A stretch of 64,000 bases of DNA from Novosphingobium sp. G106 (GTDB lineage: Bacteria; Pseudomonadota; Alphaproteobacteria; Sphingomonadales; Sphingomonadaceae): positions 4,712,001 to 4,776,000 of the forward strand of contig NZ_JAHOOZ010000001.1 of assembly GCF_019075875.1 (NCBI RefSeq). The letters run 5' to 3'. Positions 50,384 to 59,280 of this stretch are shown in pieces. Position 1 is the first letter of the stretch. Each line of letters opens with the position of its first letter. The notes under the pieces were generated by a model, which was not told the DNA's origin, searched no databases, and saw only the letters and a program-made list of their open reading frames with translations. The position numbers were made by a program, and so were the translations under genes.

Positions 50384-50624
50384 GCTGGACGACAAGCTGG
50401 CGCGCAAGGGCATCGTCAAGCTGCCGCCGACAAAGCTGCCGGCGGTGGGCGTTGGTGCGTTGTCGGCGGGGACGCTGGCGCTCGGTTCCTTCGCGCTGGG
50501 CGCGATCGCCATGGGCGCCGTCGCGATCGGCGCGCTGGCGATCGGCAAGCTGCGGATCAAGGATGCGCGGATCGACCGGCTGCGCATCGGCAAGATCGAA
50601 GTCGGCGAGAACGACCAGGCATGA
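50355..50624 (+). CDS. small glycine/alanine-rich protein of unknown function
   Basis: An 89-residue protein, overlapping ispG by 29 bp and the following GNAT by 4 bp. A charged start ([20 protein letters not shown]) is followed by a hydrophobic, six-residue-periodic stretch ([40 protein letters not shown]). The regular GALAIG-type repeats suggest a beta-helix or membrane-associated strand pattern, as in short polymer-forming proteins. Function is unknown. Confidence 0.75.
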   Translation: MHEKSTLQNKLDDKLARKGIVKLPPTKLPAVGVGALSAGTLALGSFALGAIAMGAVAIGALAIGKLRIKDARIDRLRIGKIEVGENDQA

Positions 50625-51103
50625 CGCTGTCGATCCGTCCCGCCACGCGCGAGGACCTGCCGCTTATCGCTTCGCTGATCCGCGAATTGGCCGAATACGA
50701 AAAGCTCGCGCATGAGGTCCGCTTCGACACGGCCTTGCTCGGCGAGCACCTGTTCGGCTCGCGGCCGATGGCCGAGGTCGTGATTGGCGAAATCGACGGC
50801 GTCGCACAGGGCTTCGCGCTGTTCTTTCACAATTTCTCGACCTTCGAGGGCAAGCCGGGCATCTACCTGGAGGACCTGTTCGTTCGGCCCGAAGCGCGCG
50901 GCGGCGGACTGGGCAAGGCGCTGCTCGTCCATCTCGCCGGGCTCGCGCTCAAGCGTGGCTGTGCGCGGTTCGAGTGGTGGGTGCTCGACTGGAACGCCCC
51001 GGCGATCGGGCTCTACAAGAAGATGGGCGCGCGCTCGATGGACGAGTGGACGGTCATGCGCGTCGATGGCGACGCGCTGGTGGAACTGGCCGCTCAGAAA
51101 TAG
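50621..51103 (+). CDS. GNAT-family acetyltransferase (diamine acetyltransferase-like)
   Basis: A 160-residue GNAT similar to spermidine/thialysine acetyltransferases: IRPATREDLPLIASLIRELA, then ALFFHNFSTFEGKPGIYLED, LFVRPEARGGGLGKALLVHL (acetyl-CoA loop) and FEWWVLDWNAPAIGLYKKMG. It is coupled by a 4-bp overlap to the previous gene. The PGIYLEDLFV motif is characteristic of the SAT subgroup. Confidence 0.93.
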   Translation: MTLSIRPATREDLPLIASLIRELAEYEKLAHEVRFDTALLGEHLFGSRPMAEVVIGEIDGVAQGFALFFHNFSTFEGKPGIYLEDLFVRPEARGGGLGKALLVHLAGLALKRGCARFEWWVLDWNAPAIGLYKKMGARSMDEWTVMRVDGDALVELAAQK

Positions 51104-51525
51104 ATGTCGACGTAGTCGGTCAGGTCGTCGCACCATTCGAAAGTGCGGATGCGCCAGTAGCGGCGGTTCTGGGTCACGGCGAAGCGCCAGACGTCGTGCT
51201 TCTCGCAGGCCCGGCCTTTGTCGGGCGTGTCGGTGATGCGGACCGTGCCGTCGAATAGGAAATAGTCGCGGCCGATCTCGGTCACCCTGCCGTCGAGGAA
51301 CAGCCGTCCCGGCCCGCCTGCCTCGGCCTGCGCTGCGCGCAACGTCCAGGCGCCATTCGCGACGCTGACATGGGCGCTGCCGCGCGTGTTCCAGTCAATC
51401 CACTGCAAGGTCACGCCCTTGTTGGCGCGCAATCGCTGGGCCGCGGTGTTGTCGAGTATGCGGGTGGCGGGAACGCCGGCGCCGAGCGTGAGCAGCAGGA
51501 CGAGGCCGAGCAGGATTCGTTTCAT
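51094..51525 (-). CDS. small exported protein of unknown function
   Basis: A 143-residue protein with a signal peptide (MKRILLGLVLLLTLGAGVPA). The rest is beta-rich and aromatic (GVTLQWIDWNTRGSAHVSVA, RVTEIGRDYFLFDGTVRITD, RRYWRIRTFEWCDDLTDYVD) with two Cys (ACEK and WCDD) that could form a disulfide. Its 3' end overlaps the GNAT gene by 10 bp, tail to tail. No family recognised. Confidence 0.8.
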   Translation of the reverse strand: MKRILLGLVLLLTLGAGVPATRILDNTAAQRLRANKGVTLQWIDWNTRGSAHVSVANGAWTLRAAQAEAGGPGRLFLDGRVTEIGRDYFLFDGTVRITDTPDKGRACEKHDVWRFAVTQNRRYWRIRTFEWCDDLTDYVDIYF

Positions 51526-51576
51526 CGCGTCACGCTAGCATGGAACCTTCCGCGGGGGCTCGCGCGTTATGGCGTC

Positions 51577-51852
51577 ATGCCGTCCACCGTCATCCGCAGC
51601 TTCGCCTACGACCACGCCAGCGCCGCGCTTGAAGTCCTGTTCCAGAATGGGCGCAGCTACCGCTATTTCATGGTCCCGGCCCGTGTCGTCGAGGAGCTGA
51701 GCGAGGCCATTTCGAAGGGCCGCTACTTCAACGCCCGCATTCGCGACCGCTATCCGTTCGAAGAACTCGCGGACCAGGCCGAGGCGCCCGCCGCTCCCGT
51801 CGTCGCGGACAAGCTCACTTCCCCAGGAAAAGGAAGCCGGCGGCGGCCATGA
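51577..51852 (+). CDS. KTSC-domain protein
   Basis: A 91-residue protein from ATG 51577: MPSTVIRSFAYDHASAALEV, then LFQNGRSYRYFMVPARVVEE and GRYFNARIRDRYPFEEL. This is the KTSC domain, a small fold found alone or with lysyl-tRNA synthetase C-termini and of unknown role. Its last 38 bp overlap the end of the convergent DUF486 gene. Confidence 0.88.
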   Translation: MPSTVIRSFAYDHASAALEVLFQNGRSYRYFMVPARVVEELSEAISKGRYFNARIRDRYPFEELADQAEAPAAPVVADKLTSPGKGSRRRP

Positions 51853-52162
51853 TGCAGGCGAAGGCGGCGAAGTGGCGCCAGGTCAGCGCCTCGCCCAGCA
51901 CCACGACCATGAAAACGCCGAAGATGGTCAGCGCGATCGCCTCCTGCGCTATCTTGAGCTGCCCGGCGCTCCAGCCGTTGGCGTAGCCGATCCGGTTGGC
52001 CGGTACTGCCAGGCAGTATTCGACCAGCGCCAGTCCCCAGCTCACCGCGATGACCAGCGCGATCGGTCGGGCATTGGCTACCGCTGGGCCGCCCCTGAGG
52101 TGCCAGTACCAGGCGGCTGTCATGAACAGGTTCGAGAGCGAAAGCAGGATCAGCGTCGGCAT
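51815..52162 (-). CDS. DUF486 (DMT-superfamily) membrane protein
   Basis: A 115-residue protein with four membrane helices: MPTLILLSLSNLFMTAAWYW, IALVIAVSWGLALVEYCLAV (with PANRIGYANGWSAGQLKIAQ, the family motif, following), EAIALTIFGVFMVVVLGEAL and HFAAFACIMAAAGFLFLGK. It is related to small multidrug-resistance-type transporters of the drug/metabolite superfamily. The substrate is unknown. Confidence 0.92.
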   Translation of the reverse strand: MPTLILLSLSNLFMTAAWYWHLRGGPAVANARPIALVIAVSWGLALVEYCLAVPANRIGYANGWSAGQLKIAQEAIALTIFGVFMVVVLGEALTWRHFAAFACIMAAAGFLFLGK

Positions 52163-52257
52163 CCGCGCCTTGTGCTGCCGGCTGCGCGGAGAGGCAAGTC
52201 GGGTCAGTTGTTATCGCTCGATCACAACCCTAGTCTGCCGCGAAAGATGGGAGACAC

Positions 52258-53040
52258 ATGATGCGCTTCATCCTCGTTCACGGCGGTTTCCACGGCGGTT
52301 GGTGTTGGGATCGGGTGGTGCCCGAACTGGAGAAGCTCGGGCACGAGGCGATTGCGCTCGACCTGCCCGGCCACGGCGAGCGGCGGGCCGAGCGGCCGGT
52401 GAACTTCCAGGGCCGCATCCAGCCGATCCTCGATATCCTGCAGCCCGGCGACGTGCTCGTCGGCCACTCGGGCGGCGGCTACGACATCGCGGTGGCGGCG
52501 AACCATGCGCCCGAGAAGGTCGGCCACCTGATCTTCCTCGCCGCCGGCCTGCCGATCGAGGGCAAGACCGTGGTCGAGGCGACGGGCGGCGCGACCGAGC
52601 AGGACGAGAGCGGGCACGCCCGCGCGGTCCAGCTCATGGACGACGACACCGGCATGCTGCGCTTTATTTCATTGCTGCCCGATGGCACGATGGACTGGAC
52701 CAGCCGCGATGGCGCGCGCGACTTCTTCTACCACGATTGCGACGAGGCGACGGTCGACTGGGCATTCTCGAAACTCTCGCCCGGCATCTCGCCGTTCCCT
52801 GAGGAGAAGCTCCACCTCGGCGCCTTCTGGGAAGCCCAACTGCCGCGCAGCTACATCCATTGCACGCAGGATCGCGCCAAGCCGCACGCGATGACGAAGG
52901 AGGTCGTCCGCCGCCTCGGCGTCCAGCCGCTGACGATCGATGCCTCGCACTCGCCCTTTCTCAGCCGTCCGGCCGAGTTGGCGGCATTGTTCATGGAAGC
53001 GGTGGGGATGAAGCCTATCGGGCCGCTGCTGCCGCGCTAG
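52258..53040 (+). CDS. alpha/beta hydrolase
   Basis: A 260-residue esterase-like hydrolase: FILVHGGFHGGWCWDRVVPE (oxyanion HGG), nucleophile elbow LVGHSGGGYDIAV with Ser at about residue 70, and His in IDASHSPFLSRPAEL. It resembles the plant-esterase/methyl-esterase type (HNL-like). Adjacent ATGs at 52258 and 52261 are both possible. It converges with an NTF2-like gene that is paired with an SDR. The substrate is unknown. Confidence 0.92.
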   Translation: MMRFILVHGGFHGGWCWDRVVPELEKLGHEAIALDLPGHGERRAERPVNFQGRIQPILDILQPGDVLVGHSGGGYDIAVAANHAPEKVGHLIFLAAGLPIEGKTVVEATGGATEQDESGHARAVQLMDDDTGMLRFISLLPDGTMDWTSRDGARDFFYHDCDEATVDWAFSKLSPGISPFPEEKLHLGAFWEAQLPRSYIHCTQDRAKPHAMTKEVVRRLGVQPLTIDASHSPFLSRPAELAALFMEAVGMKPIGPLLPR

Positions 53041-53492
53041 AGGACGATGTCGAGTTCCACCCGCACCGAAGCGATGCGCCAGCCGCCGGTCTCCGTCAGA
53101 CCAGGTTCCTTGCGATAGGTGTCGAACACAGTCGCATAGGCCAAGCCGAGGCCGGGCAGTTCGGGGCGGGTCTCCTTGATGAACGTTTCCTGCCGCCAGA
53201 TGCCAGTGGCGTGGCGCTCGTCTTGGAATTCGATCTCGGGGATAGTGACGATGTGGAGCAGCATCTTCATCGGCGCGAAGGCCTTGTGCATCATGCCGAT
53301 CACCGTCTCGCGTCCCTCGATCGGCGCCACTTCGCTGCCCAGCACCTTGCCGGTCGGCGACATGTCGAGCACGAAATCCTCGGTAAGCACCTCGCGCAGC
53401 CGGTCGAAGGTGTGACTGTCGATCGAGCGGCAGTACTTGGCACGCAGCGTCTTGATGTCCTCGATGGCCAGAAGCCGCTCGAGCGGTTCCAT
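53037..53492 (-). CDS. NTF2/SnoaL-like protein
   Basis: A 151-residue SnoaL_4-type protein: MEPLERLLAIEDIKTLRAKY, CRSIDSHTFDRLREVLTEDF, then GMMHKAFAPMKMLLHIVTIP and ATVFDTYRKEPGLTETGGWR. It starts exactly where the SDR stop ends (1-bp overlap), so the two are co-translated. Such proteins accompany catabolic dehydrogenases and hydratases. The reaction is unknown. Confidence 0.88.
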   Translation of the reverse strand: MEPLERLLAIEDIKTLRAKYCRSIDSHTFDRLREVLTEDFVLDMSPTGKVLGSEVAPIEGRETVIGMMHKAFAPMKMLLHIVTIPEIEFQDERHATGIWRQETFIKETRPELPGLGLAYATVFDTYRKEPGLTETGGWRIASVRVELDIVL

Positions 53493-54277
53493 CAGAGCGT
53501 GGCCTTGAGCGCCGAGGCCATCGCCACCACAGCCTGCGCGCGCGGCATCGCGGTCAGTTGCTCAAACTGCGCCTTGTAGTGAGCGTTGGGCACGAAGACC
53601 GGGCCGTTGGTGATGTTGTCGAGCGTGAGCTGCGCAACTTCGCGTGCGGGCTGCATGTTGGGCACCGCCGCATATTTCTCCGCATATTTGGCCGTCGCTT
53701 CGGACTCGGTCGCGCCGGGACACAGTGTCAGCACGTCGACGCCGCTGCCGGCCAGTTCACCGAACAGGCCTTCGCCAAGGCCGATGACCAGCGCCTTGGT
53801 AGCCGAATAGGCGGTCGAGAAGGGGCAGCCGATGAAGCCTTCGACCGAGCTGGTGAAGACGATCCCGCCTTTCCCCCGCGCCTTGAGCCGTGGCAGGAAA
53901 CCGTGTGCGAGCTGCATCGGTGCGTGGCAGTTGACGGTCAGCATCTCAGCCATCTCGACCGCGTCGGTCGTCTCGAAATAGCCGCGGATGTTGAAGCCGG
54001 CGTTGCTGATGACGAGGCCGATGTCCTTGCCCGCGGTCGCGGCGAGCAGCGCGGCCGGCGCATCGGGCTTGGACAGGTCAGATTCGCAGAGCTGCGTCGC
54101 AGTGCCGTGCGCTGCTTCGAGCTTCGCGGCCAATTGCTCGAGCCGGTCGGTGCGGCGGGCAGCGAGGACGAGATCGAAGCCGCGCGTGGCAAGCTCCTCC
54201 GCGAAGGCCCAGCCGATGCCCGAGGACGCGCCGGTGACGAGCGCGACCGGGCCGTAACGTTCGAGAAATGCGCTCAT
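53492..54277 (-). CDS. SDR-family oxidoreductase
   Basis: A 261-residue SDR: ALVTGASSGIGWAFAEELAT (cofactor), VISNAGFN (NAG), catalytic Ser in IVFTSSVEGFIGCP and YSATK. It follows the classical acyl/steroid-like SDR layout, with the C-terminus LTLDNITNGPVFVPNAHYKA. ATG 54277 begins MSAFLERYGPVALVTG. It is co-translated with the NTF2-like protein downstream. Confidence 0.93.
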   Translation of the reverse strand: MSAFLERYGPVALVTGASSGIGWAFAEELATRGFDLVLAARRTDRLEQLAAKLEAAHGTATQLCESDLSKPDAPAALLAATAGKDIGLVISNAGFNIRGYFETTDAVEMAEMLTVNCHAPMQLAHGFLPRLKARGKGGIVFTSSVEGFIGCPFSTAYSATKALVIGLGEGLFGELAGSGVDVLTLCPGATESEATAKYAEKYAAVPNMQPAREVAQLTLDNITNGPVFVPNAHYKAQFEQLTAMPRAQAVVAMASALKATL

Positions 54278-54338
54278 CCTGATCCCTTCCAAAACTTTGG
54301 CCGCAGCCTAGCGCGGATGCGGCCAGCGGTGGAAGGGG

Positions 54339-54722
54339 CTAGCCGATATACCCGGCCATCCGGGCAACGATCGCCACGGCGCAGCCCGAGCAGACGGCAT
54401 AGACGCAGAGCCAGAGGACGAGACGTGGCGGGCGGGCGAGGTCAGGGCGGCCTGCGGGATAGACCAGCTCGCAGACCGCGCCGATGGGCGGGCGCGGTGT
54501 TGCCTCGTAGACCGCATCGGTCACTTCGTGCCGGCCGCTTTCGTCGGTAAAGGCGTAGATCGCCGAATAGGACGTCGCGTCGTCGCGGGTCACGCGGTGG
54601 CCAGTGACGCTTGCGGTGACGCGGCGTCGCGCCCGGGTCAGCCGCACCCAGTCGTGCCGGCCGAGTAGCCAGAGCGTGACGAGGCAGAGGAACAGACCGG
54701 TCAGGAGGATCGCGGTTTCCAT
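54339..54722 (-). CDS. DUF3592-like membrane protein
   Basis: A 127-residue protein with one span at each end (METAILLTGLFLCLVTLWLL and LVLWLCVYAVCSGCAVAIVA) and a beta-rich, probably periplasmic, middle (TASVTGHRVTRDDATSYSAI, YAFTDESGRHEVTDAVYEAT). This is the DUF3592 layout (a two-span protein with an SH3-like domain). Function is unknown. Confidence 0.82.
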   Translation of the reverse strand: METAILLTGLFLCLVTLWLLGRHDWVRLTRARRRVTASVTGHRVTRDDATSYSAIYAFTDESGRHEVTDAVYEATPRPPIGAVCELVYPAGRPDLARPPRLVLWLCVYAVCSGCAVAIVARMAGYIG

Positions 54723-54855
54723 CGCCGCGATCTTACCCGAGCTCGGTTAAGTTTTTGCAAGGTGTTTCGAAGCGCTGGCGTGCGCGGAACATGTCGCGCG
54801 GCCCGACGTTGCGACCCCCAGGGAATGGATGGGCGAGCCTCATGAAAGGCAAGGC

Positions 54856-55179
54856 ATGAAGCATATAACGATAAGTGCAGTGGCGTTCCTCCTGGTCTTG
54901 GCCGGCCCGGCTCTGGGTCAGGTGACGACGCAGGAACAGATGCCCAATGGCAACGTCCGGACGACGTCGCGCGTCGACACACCCGGCGGAACCGCGGCCA
55001 CGCGGACGGTCGATCGCCCCGACGGCTCGCGCACGGTCGTGCGCAGAACCACAGATACGATGGGCAATAGCCGCGTGGTCCGCCACGATTCGCGCGACGG
55101 GCCCGGGACGCGCCGGGTCTGCAGCAAGCGGTGGCATGACGGGCATCGCGTGACGCGTTGTTGGACGCGTCACGGCTGA
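54856..55179 (+). CDS. small exported protein of unknown function
   Basis: A 107-residue protein from ATG 54856 (AAGGC upstream). The signal peptide (MKHITISAVAFLLVLAGPAL, cut after GQ) leads to a hydrophilic Thr/Arg/Asp repeat region (NVRTTSRVDTPGGTAATRTV, SRTVVRRTTDTMGNSRVVRH) and a basic Cys/His tail (RRVCSKRWHDGHRVTRCW). A 9-bp inverted repeat (CGTGACGCG/CGCGTCACG) lies in the last codons. No family recognised. Confidence 0.72.
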   Translation: MKHITISAVAFLLVLAGPALGQVTTQEQMPNGNVRTTSRVDTPGGTAATRTVDRPDGSRTVVRRTTDTMGNSRVVRHDSRDGPGTRRVCSKRWHDGHRVTRCWTRHG

Positions 55180-55225
55180 AGCCTAAGGATGGAGGCTTCT
55201 CGCAAGAGGCCTCCAATCGTCTCGT

Positions 55226-56461
55226 TTACAGGCTCAGGAACAATCCCGCGAGCGCCCCGCTCATCAGGTTGGACAGGCTGCCCGCGGCGAGCGCGCGCAT
55301 GCCCAGCCGGGCGATCGCCGGGCGTTGGTTGGGGGCGAGGCCACCGGTCACCGCCATCTGGATCGCGATCGAGCTGAAATTGGCGAAGCCGCACAAGGCA
55401 AAGGTCACGACGCCGACGGTGCGGGGGCTGAGATCGGTCGCCTGGCCCAGGTCGATGAACGAGACGAATTCGTTGAGCACGATCTTGGTGCCGAACAGGC
55501 TGCCCGCGTGGAGCGCCTCGGGCCAGCTCGCGGCGCCGAGCAGGTAGAACACCGGCGCGAAGACGTAGCCGAGCAGCGACTGGAAGGTCACGCCTTCGAG
55601 GCCGAACAGCCCGCCCAGCCAGCCGACGAAGCCGTTCGCCAGCGCCACCAGCGCGACGAAGGCCAGCACCATGGCGCCCACCGCAACGGCGAGCTTGACG
55701 CCGGTCTGCGCGCCCTGGCTGGCGGCCATGATGACATTGGCCGGGCGCGCTTCGCCATCGTCGTGCAGCGCTGCGGCATCGACGCCGGCGTCGAGATCGA
55801 GCCCCGGCGGGTCGGGCATGATCAGCTTGGCCATGAGGATGCCGCCCGGCGCCGACATGAAGGCCGCGGCGACGAGGTAGTCGATGCGGATGCCCATCGA
55901 GGCATAGGCCGCGAGGATCGTCCCGGCGACGCCCGCCATGCCCACGGTCATCACGCAGAACAGCTGCGAGGGGGCGAGGCCGGCGAGATAGGGCCGGATC
56001 ACCAGCGGGCTCTCGCTCTGGCCGACGAAGATGTTCGAGGCGGCGCAGAGGCTCTCGACCTTGGAAATGCCCGTGACTTTCTCCAGCCCGCCGCCGATCC
56101 AGCGGATGACGAGCTGCATCACGCCGACGTAGTAGAGGATCGAGATCAGCGCGGCGAAGAAGATGATCACCGGCAGCGCGGAAATGGCGAAGCTGGTGCC
56201 GCCGATCTCTGGCTTGGCCAGCGGACCGAACAGGAAGGCGGTGCCGGCATGGGCATAGCCGAGCAGGCTGGCGACGCCGCTCGCTACCCCTTGCAGCGCA
56301 TAGTTGCCCGGCGGGAAGTACAGTACCAGCGCGGCGAGGCCCACCTGAAGCGCGAAGGCCGCGCCGACCACACGCAGCCGGATCGCCTTGCGGTTCGACG
56401 AGAGCGCCACGGCCAGGGTCAGGATCAGCAGGATGCCCAGCAGGCTGTAGGCGATATGCAT
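55226..56461 (-). CDS. concentrative nucleoside transporter (CNT/NupC family)
   Basis: A 411-residue inner-membrane transporter with about ten spans. It has the CNT features FGPLAKPEIGGTSFAISALP, AASNIFVGQSESPLVIRPYL (substrate/Na+ site region), MSAPGGILMAKLIMPDP and LNEFVSFIDLGQ, ending near AGSLSNLMSGALAGLFLSL. It imports nucleosides with H+ or Na+. It is divergent from the queuosine-precursor transporter, which is consistent with a nucleobase/nucleoside uptake theme. Confidence 0.94.
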   Translation of the reverse strand: MHIAYSLLGILLILTLAVALSSNRKAIRLRVVGAAFALQVGLAALVLYFPPGNYALQGVASGVASLLGYAHAGTAFLFGPLAKPEIGGTSFAISALPVIIFFAALISILYYVGVMQLVIRWIGGGLEKVTGISKVESLCAASNIFVGQSESPLVIRPYLAGLAPSQLFCVMTVGMAGVAGTILAAYASMGIRIDYLVAAAFMSAPGGILMAKLIMPDPPGLDLDAGVDAAALHDDGEARPANVIMAASQGAQTGVKLAVAVGAMVLAFVALVALANGFVGWLGGLFGLEGVTFQSLLGYVFAPVFYLLGAASWPEALHAGSLFGTKIVLNEFVSFIDLGQATDLSPRTVGVVTFALCGFANFSSIAIQMAVTGGLAPNQRPAIARLGMRALAAGSLSNLMSGALAGLFLSL

Positions 56462-56619
56462 GGGCGCTTGGTTCCCCCCCGGCGCGGTTATTTACATCCG
56501 GACAGGTAACGGCGGCTCGCCAGCGCGCATAGAGGCCTGGCGCGAAATCCGTGGGCAACGCGGTGTCTGCCGGCCGGCGCTTAGTGCAAATCACGGGAGC
56601 GACCGCTAGACCCGCGGCG

Positions 56620-57306
56620 ATGCAGGATCGGGCCCAGGACACCGGGGGGCTTATCCCCCGATCGCTATTCGTCTTCGCGCTGCTCTATGGCGGCCTCGCG
56701 GTGCTCGCGGGGGTGCTGGGCACCAAGCTCGCTTCGCTGGGGCACTGGCCGTTGCTGGGTGACCTTGCGGTGGAATCGGGCATCTTCGCCTTCCTCCTTC
56801 TCGTCGTGATGTCGAGCGCGGTTGCCGAGCTGTTCGGTCAGGGCGTGGCGAACAAGCTGGTCCGTTTCGGCTTCATTCCGCTGATCGTCTCGATGGTGCT
56901 GCTGACCCTGGTGATCCACGTGGTGCCGCCGGCGGCGTTCTGGCACGATCAGGACGCCTTCGCCCGCCTGCTCGGCCAGGGAGCACGGATGCAGTTCGCC
57001 GGGCTCATTTCCTACGGCACTTCGCAGACGCTCAACGTCGCGCTGTTCTCGCGGATCGCCGGTGGGCAGGGGAAAGCGCTGATGCTGCGCGCCTGGATCG
57101 CCTCGATGCTCAGCCAAGTGGTCGACACCGTGATCTTCATCACGATCTCGTTCTACGGCGTGGTCGACCAGACGGGCCAGCCGATGCCGATCGTCAATAT
57201 CATGGAGGGCCAGATCATCTCGAAGCTGGTGCTATCGACGATCATGGTGCCGCCGTTCATCTATCTGTTCGTCCGGTTGGGGCGCTGGCTCGACCGTCCC
57301 CGCTGA
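56620..57306 (+). CDS. queuosine precursor transporter (YhhQ/VUT family)
   Basis: About 228 residues from ATG 56620. Six hydrophobic segments and the VUT-family pattern are visible: LLVVMSSAVAELFGQGVANK, LISYGTSQTLNVALFSRIAG, AWIASMLSQVVDTVIFITIS and QIISKLVLSTIMVPPFIYLF. It imports preQ0/preQ1 or queuine for tRNA modification. I see no preQ1 riboswitch in the leader. It is separated from argB by 54 bp. Confidence 0.92.
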   Translation: MQDRAQDTGGLIPRSLFVFALLYGGLAVLAGVLGTKLASLGHWPLLGDLAVESGIFAFLLLVVMSSAVAELFGQGVANKLVRFGFIPLIVSMVLLTLVIHVVPPAAFWHDQDAFARLLGQGARMQFAGLISYGTSQTLNVALFSRIAGGQGKALMLRAWIASMLSQVVDTVIFITISFYGVVDQTGQPMPIVNIMEGQIISKLVLSTIMVPPFIYLFVRLGRWLDRPR

Positions 57307-57360
57307 TCGGGCGCGCTGAAAATACTTCAAATCGCGGCCCAGCGCGGTAAAGCGCGAGGC

Positions 57361-58260
57361 ATGTCGAATCCCCACGATCCCGCGATGCTCGCCAAGGCCG
57401 AAACGCTCATCGAGGCGCTGCCCTATCTGCAGCGCTATGCCGGGCGCACTTTCGTCGTGAAATACGGCGGCCACGCCATGGGCGATCCCGAGCTTGCGCG
57501 CGATTTTGCCGAGGACGTGGTGCTGCTCAAGGCCATCGGCATCAACCCGGTCGTCGTCCACGGTGGCGGGCCGCAGATCGGCGCGATGCTCAAGAAGCTC
57601 GGCGTCGAATCGCAGTTCATCGATGGCCTCCGCGTCACCGACAAGGCGACCGCGCAGGTTGCCGAGATGGTCCTGTCGGGCGCGATCAACAAGGAACTGG
57701 TCGCCTGGATCAGTGCTGCCGGCGGCAAGGCCATCGGCATCTCGGGCAAGGACGGCAACATGGTGACCGCGAGCAAGGTCACCCGAACAAAGAAAGACCC
57801 CGAAAGCAACATCGAGCAGGTCGTCGATCTCGGCTTCGTCGGCGAGCCCGAGACGGTCGATACCTCGGTGATCGAGACGCTTTCGAACGCGGGCATGATC
57901 CCGGTGATCGCGCCGATCGCGGCGGGCACCGATGGCGAGACCTACAACATCAACGCCGACACCATGGCCGGTGCGGTCGCCGCGGCGATCGGCGCGGCAC
58001 GGCTGTTCCTGCTGACCGACGTGACCGGCGTGCTCGACAAGGACAAGAACCTGCTGACCCAGCTGACCCCGGCCGACATTGACCGGCTGAGCGCGGACGG
58101 CACGATCCAGGGCGGCATGATCCCCAAGCTCGAGACCTGCGTCCATGCGGTGCTGGCGGGCTGCGAGGCGGCCGTCGTGCTCGACGGGCGGGTACCGCAC
58201 GCGATGCTGCTCGAATTCTTCACCTCGCGCGGCGCGGGCACGTTGATCAAGGCCGGCTAG
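57361..58260 (+). CDS. argB: acetylglutamate kinase
   Basis: A 299-residue enzyme of arginine synthesis, phosphorylating N-acetyl-L-glutamate. It shows the amino-acid-kinase pattern [67 protein letters not shown] and [20 protein letters not shown]. The N-terminal helix ([20 protein letters not shown]) is that of arginine-sensitive hexameric forms, so feedback inhibition is likely. Confidence 0.97.
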   Translation: MSNPHDPAMLAKAETLIEALPYLQRYAGRTFVVKYGGHAMGDPELARDFAEDVVLLKAIGINPVVVHGGGPQIGAMLKKLGVESQFIDGLRVTDKATAQVAEMVLSGAINKELVAWISAAGGKAIGISGKDGNMVTASKVTRTKKDPESNIEQVVDLGFVGEPETVDTSVIETLSNAGMIPVIAPIAAGTDGETYNINADTMAGAVAAAIGAARLFLLTDVTGVLDKDKNLLTQLTPADIDRLSADGTIQGGMIPKLETCVHAVLAGCEAAVVLDGRVPHAMLLEFFTSRGAGTLIKAG

Positions 58261-58280
58261 GGGCGAGGGTTGCGCGCGGC

Positions 58281-58367
58281 CTTCGACAAGCTCAGGCTGA
58301 GCGGATGTCGCCAGATACCCCAGGTCCGCTCAATTCCCGAGACCCGCTCACGCTGAGCTCGTCGAAG
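58281..58367. repeat. REP-like inverted repeat invading a gene start
   Basis: Arms CTTCGACAAGCTCAGGCTGA... (58281-58304) and its near reverse complement ending GAGCTCGTCGAAG (58344-58367) are 24 nt long with three mismatches. The element type (CTTCGACAAGCTCAG) is one of the commonest intergenic repeats of sphingomonads. The right arm is translated as part of the lipoprotein N-terminus. Confidence 0.8.
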
Positions 58368-58910
58368 CGCACGCGCAACGCCGGCGTCGCTGCGCTCGTC
58401 CTTTTGACTTTGGCGACCGGATGTAACCGGGAGAAGCCCGAGCCCGCGCCTAGTGAAGCGGCGGTCGTCCCGTCCGCCGCCGCCACGCCTGCGCCCGCAC
58501 CGATCGCGAGACCGAGCGCGGTCGCGTCCAAGGCTCCGCCGCCCCTCGATACCGGCGCGCTCAACGATCGAGAGGACCCCGACAGCCTGCTCCGCTATTA
58601 CGCCGCCGCGCTCGGCGCGCGCGACTGGGCGGCGGCGGCGAAGGCCTGGGGTGAGGGCAGCGGGGTGACGGCGAAAACGCTGAAGGAGTCCTACGACCGG
58701 GCGGAGGCGCCGCAGCTCACCGTCGGCAAGGGCATCAGCGAAGGCGCGGCGGGCTCACTCTATTACGAGGTCCCGGCGATGCTGCGCTTCGGCTCGGGCC
58801 TGTCCGAACATGGCAGTCTGGTCCTGCGGCGGGTCAACGACGTCGATGGCGCCACGGCGGAGCAACTGCGCTGGCACATCGAACGCAGCACGATTGGGCA
58901 GGGGCAGTAG
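58305..58910 (+). CDS. lipoprotein of unknown function with a REP-derived N-terminus
   Basis: Up to 201 residues. A lipobox (ALVLLTLATGC) is preceded by about 28 residues, part of which (DPLTLSSSKR) is encoded by the REP right arm. The native start may have been lost or may be a non-ATG codon near 58371. After the lipid Cys comes an Ala/Pro-rich linker (EPAPSEAAVVPSAAATPAPA), then a folded domain (LLRYYAAALGARDWAAAAKA, YYEVPAMLRFGSGLSEHGSL). It is probably an outer- or inner-membrane lipoprotein; function is unknown. Confidence 0.72.
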   Translation: MSPDTPGPLNSRDPLTLSSSKRTRNAGVAALVLLTLATGCNREKPEPAPSEAAVVPSAAATPAPAPIARPSAVASKAPPPLDTGALNDREDPDSLLRYYAAALGARDWAAAAKAWGEGSGVTAKTLKESYDRAEAPQLTVGKGISEGAAGSLYYEVPAMLRFGSGLSEHGSLVLRRVNDVDGATAEQLRWHIERSTIGQGQ

Positions 58911-58986
58911 GGCTGCAGCAGCACTCTTCCCGATCCGGCCTCGCTCGGCTATCAGCGCTCGACCTTGACCGCTGAAAGGCACGGCC

Positions 58987-59280
58987 TTGCTGTTCTTCAC
59001 GCTCTACGAAATCGTTTCCTACCTCATCAACATCATCGTCATCGTCGTGATCGTCCAGTTCGTGATGAGCCTGCTCATCTCGTTCAACGTGGTGAACATG
59101 CACAACGATTTCGTCGCGGCCATCTGGCGCGCGGTGAACGCGATCCTCGAGCCCGTCTTGGCGCCGATCCGCAAGATCATGCCCAATACCGGGGCGGTGG
59201 ACCTTTCGCCTATGGTGTTGATCATCGGGCTCACCATCATCCAGATCATCCTCAAGAACCTGGCATTCGCAGCACTATGA
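58987..59280 (+). CDS. YggT-family membrane protein
   Basis: A 97-residue protein starting at TTG 58987 (GAAAGG upstream; no in-frame ATG fits). Two long membrane helices ([40 protein letters not shown]) flank the family loop [20 protein letters not shown]. YggT proteins are linked to osmotic stress and to cell division or cofactor genes. It overlaps folD by 4 bp. Confidence 0.93.
   Translation: MLFFTLYEIVSYLINIIVIVVIVQFVMSLLISFNVVNMHNDFVAAIWRAVNAILEPVLAPIRKIMPNTGAVDLSPMVLIIGLTIIQIILKNLAFAAL

Noticed and set aside
56462..56619. preQ1 riboswitch upstream of the queuosine precursor transporter
   Set aside because: No H-type pseudoknot pattern or A-rich tail motif could be found in the leader.
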